Shown piece after piece: positions 1-4,934 of a DNA stretch of 7,176 bases. The stretch spans positions 1-7,176 of the forward strand of contig JABHEX010000209.1 of assembly GCA_018676385.1 (NCBI GenBank), in the 5' to 3' direction. The stretch's first letter is position 1, and each line of letters starts with the position of its first letter. This DNA comes from Akkermansiaceae bacterium (GTDB lineage: Bacteria; Verrucomicrobiota; Verrucomicrobiia; Verrucomicrobiales; Akkermansiaceae). The notes beneath the pieces are model-generated. The model made no database searches. It saw nothing but the letters and a program-made list of their open reading frames with translations, and was not told the DNA's origin. The translations under genes and the position numbers were made by a program.

Positions 1-97
1 GTTGGTCGTGCACGATGGCTATACGCCGACCAGCAAGGCGGTTGAAAAGAGCTGATTTACCCACGTTTGGGCGTCCTACGATGGCGACGGTTGGCAT
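1..97 (-). CDS. der: Ribosome-assembly GTPase Der/EngA, N-terminal fragment
   Basis: Only the first 32 codons are in the window; the gene continues past the left edge. The translation starts MPTVAIVGRPNVGKSALFNR, which is the first G domain of Der. The P-loop GRPNVGKS (residues 8-15) fits GxxxxGK[ST], and the following stretch LAGRRIAIVHDQ matches the usual Der sequence leading into switch I. Der is a tandem-GTPase protein that helps mature the 50S ribosomal subunit in the cytoplasm. The ATG at 95-97 is placed exactly where Der proteins begin. There is no clear Shine-Dalgarno sequence in front of it. It lies 19 bp downstream of pgsA on the same strand, so co-transcription is likely. TrmE/MnmE and Era share the P-loop, but the very N-terminal P-loop and the GRR..IV.DQ run favour Der. 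Confidence 0.9.
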   Translation of the reverse strand, partial: MPTVAIVGRPNVGKSALFNRLAGRRIAIVHDQ

Positions 98-116
98 GAA
101 GATGAGTTGTTAAAAT

Positions 117-713
117 TTATGACTTGGAGTTTGCCGCCTGGTGGTGGTGATCGTGGAGTTGGCGCAACCCCTGGCGGAAGTATTCGATACCGGACCAAGC
201 AGTGAAGATGGTGGCGGCGATGGTGGGGTAAAGTGGATCGAGAGGGATGAATTTCAGCATGACCCATCCGAGAAGGATCATTTGGGTGACGGTGCAGACC
301 TTGCCCGTCCAGTGGGGTTTGATTGGCACTTGGTGGTTCAGATAGTGCAGAATCCAGATACCCGCAATAATAATGATATCGCGAGTGATCATAAGTGCGG
401 TAAACCAGATTGGGATTTGCCAACCCTCACCCCATGGAACGAAGGTAAGAAATACGATGCCTGTGAGCAGTAGTGTTTTGTCTGCAAATGGATCCATGAA
501 TGCACCAAACTTGCTGTCCTGATCCCAGTGGCGAGCTATATAGCCATCGATTCCATCACTGATTGCTGCAAAAATGAACACACCGACTGCCCACCAACGA
601 ATAGCCTCGTTAGGTTCGCCGCTTTTGACGCTTTCACCATAATATACCGCCAGTACCGCAAATATGGGAGCCATAAGGATCCGCATCAGGGTGATCTTGG
701 AAGCGAAAGTCAC
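117..713 (-). CDS. pgsA: CDP-diacylglycerol--glycerol-3-phosphate 3-phosphatidyltransferase
   Basis: A 198-residue integral membrane enzyme that makes phosphatidylglycerophosphate from CDP-diacylglycerol and sn-glycerol 3-phosphate, the committed step to phosphatidylglycerol and cardiolipin. The complete CDP-alcohol phosphotransferase signature Dx2DGx2ARx8Gx3Dx3D is present at residues 53-78 (D53, D56, G57, A60, R61, G70, D74, D78). Hydrophobic segments are visible near residues 12-25, 40-52, 80-92, 101-122, 142-153 and 160-173. The N-terminus MTFASKITLMRILMAPIF aligns by eye with the usual PgsA start, which supports the GTG at 711-713. No ATG or other usual start lies between it and the upstream in-frame stop; the next ATG (684-686) would remove the first nine residues. 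No good ribosome binding site is visible. Length fits the family (about 180-200). The C-terminus ends in a small His-rich stretch (HDHHH). PgsA is preferred over other CDP-alcohol transferases from the N-terminus and the HWTGKVCTVTQM segment; the exact substrate remains an inference. Confidence 0.88.
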   Translation of the reverse strand: MTFASKITLMRILMAPIFAVLAVYYGESVKSGEPNEAIRWWAVGVFIFAAISDGIDGYIARHWDQDSKFGAFMDPFADKTLLLTGIVFLTFVPWGEGWQIPIWFTALMITRDIIIIAGIWILHYLNHQVPIKPHWTGKVCTVTQMILLGWVMLKFIPLDPLYPTIAATIFTAWSGIEYFRQGLRQLHDHHHQAANSKS

Positions 714-799
714 GAAAGCATATTGATCTGCTATGTTCGATATTAGAAGTTTTTAATGTGTGTGATTGCAATTCATACGTAGCCGTGTAGGTGTATATC
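714..799. promoter_or_regulatory. Divergent intergenic region between pgsA and bcp
   Basis: This 86-bp AT-rich gap must hold the start signals for both the minus-strand pgsA-der pair and the plus-strand bcp-ksgA pair. On the minus strand a possible promoter is TTGCAA (766-771), an 18-nt spacer and TCTAAT (742-747). The TTGCAA sits inside the 8-bp palindrome ATTGCAAT (765-772). No convincing plus-strand -35/-10 pair was found. The promoter call is weak and based on consensus matching by eye. Confidence 0.3.
789..793 (+). promoter_or_regulatory. Ribosome binding site of bcp (AGGTG)
   Basis: AGGTG lies six bases before the ATG at 800-802, a normal Shine-Dalgarno spacing. It decides the start of the peroxiredoxin gene: the in-frame GTG at 791 overlaps this site and would add only MYI ahead of the conserved start. 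It is the only clear Shine-Dalgarno-like sequence in front of a gene in the window. Confidence 0.55.
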
Positions 800-1270
800 A
801 TGAAACCTGTCGTCGGTGAACCAGCTCCAGATTTTTCTACTCTAGCCGTTTGCCCGAACGGTGGAGGTACGGTGCCTGTGAGTTTAAGTGAGTTGCGGGG
901 CAAGCGCGTGATATTAGTTTTTTACCCTAAAGATAACACGCCTGGCTGTACGATGCAGGCGTGCGCTATCAGAGATCAGTGGAATACACTCAAGGATAAG
1001 GCTGTCATCTATGGAGTAAGTGGTGACGATGAAGCGAGCCACAAAAAGTTTATAACTAAACGTAAGTTACCCTATCCGTTGTTAGTTGATACGGCTCACC
1101 AGATATCTGAAGCCTATGGTGCGTGGGTGCAGAAGTCTTTGTTTGGGAAAAAATACATGGGCATTGAGCGCAGCACATTTGTTATAGGTGTGGATGGGAT
1201 GTTGGAGCATGCTTTTGAGCGAGTTAGTCCATTGAAGCACATTGGTCTGTTATTAGATGCTCTAAAATAG
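800..1270 (+). CDS. bcp: Thioredoxin-dependent peroxiredoxin, Bcp/PrxQ family
   Basis: A 156-residue cytoplasmic peroxiredoxin that reduces hydrogen peroxide and organic hydroperoxides with electrons from thioredoxin. The start MKPVVGEPAPDFST is the typical opening of AhpC/TSA-fold proteins. The core FYPKDNTPGCTMQACAIRD (residues 41-59) carries the peroxidatic Cys50 in PGCT and a second cysteine, Cys55, five residues later. This C-x4-C spacing on the same helix is the hallmark of the atypical 2-Cys Bcp/PrxQ group. YGVSGDD and the later ERSTFVIG segment, with the expected conserved arginine, also fit. Length is usual for the family (about 150-160). The ATG at 800 is chosen because AGGTG precedes it; a GTG at 791 is possible. 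The stop TAG (1268-1270) is followed at once by the ATG of the ksgA-Nudix gene, so the two are probably co-transcribed and translationally coupled. Confidence 0.93.
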   Translation: MKPVVGEPAPDFSTLAVCPNGGGTVPVSLSELRGKRVILVFYPKDNTPGCTMQACAIRDQWNTLKDKAVIYGVSGDDEASHKKFITKRKLPYPLLVDTAHQISEAYGAWVQKSLFGKKYMGIERSTFVIGVDGMLEHAFERVSPLKHIGLLLDALK

Positions 1271-2629
1271 ATGAACCCGACAGATACTGGAAAGCGGCTC
1301 ACGCAACTAGGTGTGATACCCTCAAAAAAACTGGGCCAGAATTTTCTAATTGATGAAAATGTCTCTCGTTGGATTGTGGCTCAGCTTGATGTGCAACCCG
1401 GTGACACCGTTGTTGAGGTTGGGCCGGGGATTGGAGCGCTCACGGAGCATGTCATAGGAGTTGCCGATCATGTGATTCTCATTGAGTTTGATGCTCGCCT
1501 GGCGGAGGGGTTGAAAATCAAATATGATTCTATGAGTCACGTTGAAGTGTATCATCACGATGGTGCGCGCTTCGACGTTAGGCAGCTATTCAAGTATCAA
1601 CCGGTCAAGTTGTTAGGTAATCTGCCATACTCAGCAGGTGGCGCTATTATGCGTAATTTCATGAGTCGTCCGTCGCCTGTTTGCCGTGCTGTGCTAATGC
1701 TGCAAAAAGAATTTATTGATAGGATCATTGCGGAGCCGCGTACAAAGAGCTACGGGGTATTATCACTACGTATGCAGAGCGAGTGGGTAAGTAAACCAGT
1801 TAAGACAATACCGCCTCAGGCATTCTTTCCCCGCCCACTGATTGACTCTACAGTAATGATTTGTGAGCCACGTCCTGCTGATTTGCCAGTCTATGACGCC
1901 CGCTTGTTTGATGAGCTTGTCAGACGTGGTTTTTCTCAGCGCCGCAAACAGATGCGCAAACAAATGCCGGACACGGCAAAATGGGAAGATGTTACGGTTT
2001 CTGTTGGAGTTGCAGAGACATCGCGGGCAGAAGAGCTTACGTTGGAACAATGGGTGGACTTGGTAAGGTCTTATGATGATCATCCGCTAAAAAACAACCC
2101 GCAGAGGGGAGACGAAATTTTTGATATTGTTGATGAAAATGATGATGTGCAGCGTCAGGCAACACGCGATGAAGCGCATCGCGAAGGTCTTCTGCACCGG
2201 GCGGTGCATATGTTTGTTTTCAACAAGCGTCATGAGCTGTTTCTTCAAAAGAGGTCACGACTTAAAGATGTGCATCCAGGGGTTTGGGATTCTAGTGCGG
2301 CTGGGCATCTCAATGCAGGTGAAGGGTATGAGGAGACCGCTGTCAGGGAGTTGCAAGAAGAGCTCGGTATTGTGGGTGCAGATGTTCAGGAAATTGGTAG
2401 TATAGCCGCTTGTGAAAAAACTGGATGGGAGCATGTGCGGCTCTTCACAGCACGCCATGATGGTGCAGTTCGATTTCCTTGCAGTGAAATTGAAGCTGGA
2501 GAGTGGTTTGGTTTGGATGAGGTTAGAAGATGGATAGGTATGCGCCCTCAAGATTTTGCTTCCGGTTTTATTGCGTGCTGGGCTGTTTTTGATGCGGCTT
2601 ATCAGAAAAGATTGACTGATGACAGTTAG
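1271..2629 (+). CDS. ksgA: KsgA/RsmA 16S rRNA dimethyladenosine transferase fused to a C-terminal Nudix hydrolase domain
   Basis: A 452-residue protein, far longer than ordinary KsgA (about 260-290). Residues 1-270 are a full KsgA, which dimethylates two adjacent adenines in the terminal helix 45 loop of 16S rRNA using S-adenosylmethionine. Seen are KKLGQNFLID (19-28), the SAM-binding motif VEVGPGIGAL (48-57), the acidic LIEFDARL (70-77), the catalytic NLPYS (117-121), MLQKEFIDRI (143-152), FFPRPLIDS (185-193) and FSQRRKQMRK (221-230). After a polar linker (about 268-280), residues 281-445 form a Nudix hydrolase. It contains DIVDENDDV (285-293), LLHRAVHMFVFN (307-318) and a perfect Nudix box Gx5Ex7REUxEExGU at 345-367 (G345, E351, R359, E360, E363, E364, G366). 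The segment order resembles YfcD/IPP-isomerase-like Nudix proteins; the substrate is unknown. One uninterrupted frame covers both parts and no start codon lies in the linker, so this is a real fusion rather than two genes. The ATG directly follows the bcp stop. Confidence 0.92.
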   Translation: MNPTDTGKRLTQLGVIPSKKLGQNFLIDENVSRWIVAQLDVQPGDTVVEVGPGIGALTEHVIGVADHVILIEFDARLAEGLKIKYDSMSHVEVYHHDGARFDVRQLFKYQPVKLLGNLPYSAGGAIMRNFMSRPSPVCRAVLMLQKEFIDRIIAEPRTKSYGVLSLRMQSEWVSKPVKTIPPQAFFPRPLIDSTVMICEPRPADLPVYDARLFDELVRRGFSQRRKQMRKQMPDTAKWEDVTVSVGVAETSRAEELTLEQWVDLVRSYDDHPLKNNPQRGDEIFDIVDENDDVQRQATRDEAHREGLLHRAVHMFVFNKRHELFLQKRSRLKDVHPGVWDSSAAGHLNAGEGYEETAVRELQEELGIVGADVQEIGSIAACEKTGWEHVRLFTARHDGAVRFPCSEIEAGEWFGLDEVRRWIGMRPQDFASGFIACWAVFDAAYQKRLTDDS

Positions 2630-2677
2630 GTTTTGCAATAGCGTTATTACATGTCTGCGATCTAATGATTGCGATGG

Positions 2678-2729
2678 TGCCGCTAATACGAAACCAGTAA
2701 TTGGTATTGGATTTGGTATCACTGCGGCA
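2678..2729. terminator. Possible stem-loop between convergent ksgA-Nudix and tRNA-Arg
   Basis: TGCCGC (2678-2683) and GCGGCA (2724-2729) can form a perfect 6-bp stem. Its 40-nt loop contains a second inverted repeat, ACCA (2693-2696) with TGGT (2702-2705). The position suits termination of two converging transcripts (ksgA-Nudix from the left, tRNA from the right). It is not a classical intrinsic terminator: no T-run follows on the plus strand, and on the minus strand the T-run (2729-2733) comes before the stem. A short minus-strand hairpin (GACA 2744-2741 with TGTC 2737-2734) does lead into that T-run, but its stem is only about 4 bp. The rest of 2630-2764 shows nothing recognisable. Confidence 0.25.
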
Positions 2730-2764
2730 AAAAGGGACATACTGTCACTTACAATAACGAGCAG

Positions 2765-2839
2765 TGGTAGGCTCACCAGGAGTCGAACCTGGATCTATGG
2801 CTTCGGAGGCCATCATACTATCCATTGTACTATGAGCCC
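2765..2839 (-). tRNA. tRNA-Arg (anticodon CCG), with encoded CCA
   Basis: The reverse strand folds into a complete 75-nt cloverleaf. It has a 7-bp acceptor stem GGGCTCA/TGAGCCT, a D arm GTAC-(AATGGATA)-GTAT, anticodon stem ATGGC/GCCAT around loop CTCCGAA, a 4-nt variable loop AGAT, T arm CCAGG-(TTCGACT)-CCTGG, discriminator A and CCA. The anticodon CCG (plus-strand cgg at 2804-2806) reads CGG arginine codons. The 3' CCA is encoded (TGG at 2765-2767). Two mild oddities are seen: the first acceptor pair is G1-U72 rather than a Watson-Crick pair, and position 37 next to the anticodon is A rather than the G found in E. coli tRNA-Arg(CCG). It is convergent with the ksgA-Nudix gene and divergent from exbB. 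An extended -10 element lies upstream at 2921-2929. Confidence 0.95.
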
Positions 2840-2864
2840 ATTGCATTTTAGTTAGTGGTGCAAT
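2840..2864 (-). repeat. Inverted repeat just 5' of the tRNA
   Basis: ATTGCA (2840-2845) and TGCAAT (2859-2864) are perfect inverted repeats around a 13-nt loop. In the minus-strand transcript this hairpin would end exactly at the base before G1 of the tRNA, and one more pair would use G1 itself. It may be a leader hairpin near the RNase P cleavage site; the function is inferred from position only. Confidence 0.35.
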
Positions 2865-3059
2865 GCGGGTAGAAACGCCTAGTGTGATGTTGCGGATGCG
2901 TCAAGGCGGGACTTGCGAGAATTATATCAAGATTTTCGTAATTTACTCCTTTACTCTAAGAAGAACATTCGCAGAATCGTTCCAGCTTGCTAGTGTGTTT
3001 ATCCTTAACAAAATCACCACAAGTTAAAACACCAACTAACCAACCTACAAACAACAATA
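2865..3059 (+). promoter_or_regulatory. Upstream region and G-free leader of the exb cluster
   Basis: No gene is visible here. The region separates the divergent tRNA-Arg and exbB, so it should hold the exbB promoter, but I could not choose a plus-strand -35/-10 pair. A small hairpin can form at 2963-2982: GAACATTC pairs with GAAT plus GTTC, with one bulged C and a GCA loop. The last 36 nt before the exbB ATG (3024-3059) contain no G at all and are rich in A and C, which predicts an unstructured leader without a Shine-Dalgarno sequence. Confidence 0.4.
2921..2929 (-). promoter_or_regulatory. Possible extended -10 promoter for tRNA-Arg
   Basis: On the minus strand this reads TGATATAAT, a perfect TATAAT hexamer with the TGn extension. 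It would start transcription near 2914, about 75 nt before the 5' end of the mature tRNA. No good -35 hexamer is found 16-18 nt upstream, which is tolerated with an extended -10. The match is to the general sigma-70 consensus; this organism's consensus is unknown. Confidence 0.4.
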
Positions 3060-3833
3060 ATGAAAATCACATCAATTCGTTCTTTCAAGACTGTGACCAC
3101 CGTAGTTACCACAGCGCTCATCACTACCCCATCTCTCTATGCCGAGGATGACAAGAATGTCTTAGAGCGTTACGTCACAGCGGGGGGATGGCCAATGATA
3201 CTAATTGGACTCTTGATATTAGCGCTCGTTGCGCTCTGCGTTTTTAATTTTATGAATCTGACCAAGCAGAAGTTTGGTCCTGATGACCTCAAGGCCGGTC
3301 TTATGGAACACATGATTAATTGTCGTATCCGTTCGGCGATCGAGCTCGGGGCATCACACCCAAGTTATCTTGGCAGAATGATGGCCTATGCTTTGCCTAA
3401 CGTGGATGCGCGCAAGCCTGAAGACCTTGGTCGTGACTACGTCGAAGATGCGATTGCGGATTACACGATCAACGAGAACCGCAAAAGCATGACTCTCATC
3501 AACTACATTTCTCTGATTGCACAAGCAGCGCCGATGCTAGGGCTGTTCGGGACTGTGCTTGGTATGGTCGGTGCATTCGGTACTCTCGCTAGTGGTGATG
3601 GATCTGCTGATCCTTCGATGTTGGCTGGAGATATTTCTGTGGCACTACTGACAACGTTGTGGGGTTTGGTCACTGCAATCCCGTCACTGGCTGCTTATTT
3701 CTTCTTTAAGAACAAACTAAATAACTTAGTGGCTGATTGCCACCACACTGCAGAGGAGCTTCTTAATGCTTCGATCCAGACAGTCAATGGTGATGCACAT
3801 CTTGCTAAGATTCCTGAGGGCATAGCCGTTTAA
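3060..3833 (+). CDS. exbB: ExbB/TolQ/MotA-family proton channel protein
   Basis: A 257-residue inner-membrane protein of the MotA/TolQ/ExbB family, the channel-forming pentamer subunit of proton-motive-force-driven motors. It begins with a probable cleavable signal peptide (basic MKITSIRSFK, hydrophobic core, likely cut after LYA, residue 28), then the first membrane helix at about 43-66 (GGWPMILIGLLILALVALCV). A cytoplasmic stretch (67-143) contains the charged region EDLGRDYVEDAIADY (121-135). The second helix, with the family signature APMLGLFGTVLGMVGAF, spans 157-173, and the third, LLTTLWGLVTAIPSLAAYFF, spans 196-215. A signal peptide ahead of ExbB is not found in E. coli ExbB but is common in ExbB-like proteins of other phyla. 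The 36 nt before the ATG contain no G. Two exbD genes follow, which supports ExbB rather than a flagellar MotA. The cargo (TonB-, Tol- or gliding-like) cannot be told from the sequence. Confidence 0.9.
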   Translation: MKITSIRSFKTVTTVVTTALITTPSLYAEDDKNVLERYVTAGGWPMILIGLLILALVALCVFNFMNLTKQKFGPDDLKAGLMEHMINCRIRSAIELGASHPSYLGRMMAYALPNVDARKPEDLGRDYVEDAIADYTINENRKSMTLINYISLIAQAAPMLGLFGTVLGMVGAFGTLASGDGSADPSMLAGDISVALLTTLWGLVTAIPSLAAYFFFKNKLNNLVADCHHTAEELLNASIQTVNGDAHLAKIPEGIAV

Positions 3834-3840
3834 CCTAACT
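3831..3840 (+). repeat. 10-bp direct repeat, left copy
   Basis: TAACCTAACT, which includes the exbB stop codon. An identical copy occurs at 3958-3967, so the pair brackets the foldable exbB-exbD spacer. It could be chance in AT-rich sequence or a remnant of an insertion or duplication. Confidence 0.5.
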
Positions 3841-3856
3841 AGTGATTAATATTTCC

Positions 3857-3945
3857 TGATAAGAGGTTGGTGACAACCTCTTGCTGGGTGATTACAAGTA
3901 GAAAAAGTGTTGGTCGTTTAAAGTGGCCAGCCTATCTTCTTATCA
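3857..3945 (+). other. Foldable RNA element between exbB and exbD1
   Basis: The 146-nt spacer holds three possible helices. Hairpin 1 is a perfect 9-bp stem, AAGAGGTTG (3861-3869) with CAACCTCTT (3874-3882), capped by GTGA, a GNRA-type tetraloop. Hairpin 2 pairs GTTGGTC (3909-3915) with GGCCAGC (3925-3931), 7 bp with two G-U pairs. TGATAAGA (3857-3864) is perfectly complementary to TCTTATCA (3938-3945). This outer helix shares four bases with the foot of hairpin 1, so the two compete or form a three-way junction with a shortened hairpin 1. There is no T-run after either hairpin, so a simple terminator is unlikely. mRNA stability, processing or ExbB:ExbD ratio control are possible roles, by inference. 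Confidence 0.5.
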
Positions 3946-3957
3946 CAAACAGGGCAA

Positions 3958-3967
3958 TAACCTAACT
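3958..3967 (+). repeat. 10-bp direct repeat, right copy
   Basis: The second TAACCTAACT, 12 nt before the exbD1 start codon and identical to 3831-3840. The contained AACCTA also occurs shortly before the starts of exbB (3042-3047) and the TPR gene (5258-5263). Confidence 0.5.
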
Positions 3968-3979
3968 TATTAAAATAAT

Positions 3980-4438
3980 ATGGCATCTAACAAATTGCGG
4001 CGCGCTGTAGCAGGAGGCGATGACGAACTTAAAGTCGACATGTCGCCGATGATCGACATGGTCTTTCTGTTACTTATTTTCTTCATCGTGGCCTCCACTG
4101 TGATTGTGGTTAAGCAAGACCCCAAAGTCGAACCTCCGGTAGCTCGTTCCTCAAAGAAGGCCGCTGACGGTAAAGGCCGTATCGTCATAAACATTCGCAA
4201 GGATGGAACATATCGTGCAGAAATCAGCTCTGTAGAGTTTGCTGACGCTGAAGCAATCACTGACTACGTAAAGAAAAAGAAGGATGAGGAGGAAGCCAAG
4301 GGATTGGTGCCCGTTATCCATGTTCGTGGTGATAAGGGTGTATCATTCAAGTATGTGCGCACAGTAATTCGTGCATCTGCAGCTGCCGGTGTGGACAACG
4401 TTGTGTTCTCTGTTTACGGATTCGAGAAAAAAAAATAA
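3980..4438 (+). CDS. exbD: Biopolymer transport protein, ExbD/TolR family (first copy)
   Basis: A 152-residue single-pass inner-membrane protein with a periplasmic domain, partner of ExbB. A short cytoplasmic N-terminus (1-20) leads to the signature DMSPMIDMVFLLLIFFIVAS (20-39). The membrane aspartate D26 corresponds to the essential proton-carrying Asp25 of E. coli ExbD, preceded by the usual Pro23. Residues 45-152 form the periplasmic part. It has the usual short-strand pattern IVINIRKDGTY and ends with an element resembling the terminal VRTVIRASAAAGVDNVVFSV helix-strand of ExbD/TolR. The C-terminus is three lysines encoded by A9 (4427-4435) just before the stop. It follows exbB by 146 bp and precedes the second exbD by 28 bp. 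The 25 nt before the ATG lack G, so there is no Shine-Dalgarno sequence. Confidence 0.9.
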   Translation: MASNKLRRAVAGGDDELKVDMSPMIDMVFLLLIFFIVASTVIVVKQDPKVEPPVARSSKKAADGKGRIVINIRKDGTYRAEISSVEFADAEAITDYVKKKKDEEEAKGLVPVIHVRGDKGVSFKYVRTVIRASAAAGVDNVVFSVYGFEKKK

Positions 4439-4466
4439 TCATTCATTTATTTAACTATTATATTCC

Positions 4467-4934
4467 ATGGCACGTAAAAAAGTATCCGATAATCTTGAAG
4501 ATGATGAACCAGGTCTCGATATTTCATCGCTGATTGACGTTTGTTTTCTACTCCTAATTTACTTCCTCGTAACTACGACTATCCAGCCGCGTGAGCAGGA
4601 TTTGCGTATGGCTCTGCCCGCGGCGGCACCCAGTGAGACACCTCCAGTCCTGGAGCCAATGTTCATCAAGATCGAGAAGAGTGGGCAAATTTTCGTCAAT
4701 GCAGGTCCTGAGTCTCAAATTGTTGAGTCTGAGACTAATAACAGAACCTTGGTTGAACTACGCAGCCGCCTTGACAGCTTGGCTGCTGCTGCAGAAGCAG
4801 GGGGACAACAACCTATCGTTCAGATATGGGCTGATGGTGAGTCTCAGCAACAACGAATTATTGACGTGCTAAATTGTCTGGCATCAGCGAACATCTCAAA
4901 AGTCACATTTACTGATTTGGTAGATAATCTTTAA
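4467..4934 (+). CDS. exbD: Biopolymer transport protein, ExbD/TolR family (second copy)
   Basis: A 155-residue ExbD-like protein, clearly different from the one just upstream. An acidic cytoplasmic N-terminus (LEDDEPG, 10-16) leads to LDISSLIDVCFLLLIYFLV (17-35). The essential membrane aspartate is kept (D24), but the proline usual two or three residues before it is replaced by serine (ISSLID). The periplasmic part (about 40-155) includes a Pro/Ala-rich stretch (PAAAPSETPPVLEP, 50-63), FIKIEKSGQIFVN (66-78) and a C-terminal helix-strand RIIDVLNCLASANISKVTFT (130-149) typical of the family. Two unlike ExbD subunits beside one ExbB suggest a heteromeric motor, or one copy serving another complex; that is inference. 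The start codon follows a 40-nt G-free stretch (4427-4466). Confidence 0.88.
   Translation: MARKKVSDNLEDDEPGLDISSLIDVCFLLLIYFLVTTTIQPREQDLRMALPAAAPSETPPVLEPMFIKIEKSGQIFVNAGPESQIVESETNNRTLVELRSRLDSLAAAAEAGGQQPIVQIWADGESQQQRIIDVLNCLASANISKVTFTDLVDNL

Noticed and set aside
76..473. Open frames of 110-115 codons on both strands over the end of pgsA
   Set aside because: They are frame shadows of pgsA, whose CDP-alcohol transferase motif is complete in its own frame.
791..799. GTG at 791 as the start of the peroxiredoxin
   Set aside because: It overlaps the AGGTG ribosome binding site of the ATG at 800 and adds only three unconserved residues.
634..903. An 89-codon minus-strand open frame spanning the pgsA-bcp gap
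   Set aside because: It overlaps the 5' ends of both real genes and has no recognisable content.
1766..2083. A 105-codon minus-strand open frame opposite the end of the KsgA domain
   Set aside because: Low-complexity Cys/Phe/Arg-rich translation, no start signal, fully antisense to conserved KsgA motifs.
2255..2776. A 173-codon minus-strand open frame opposite the Nudix domain and the following spacer
   Set aside because: It is antisense to a well-supported gene, its translation resembles no family, and it runs into the tRNA 3' end.
2619..2855. A 78-codon plus-strand open frame starting inside the end of ksgA-Nudix
   Set aside because: It reads straight through the tRNA-Arg gene in antisense and has no family resemblance.
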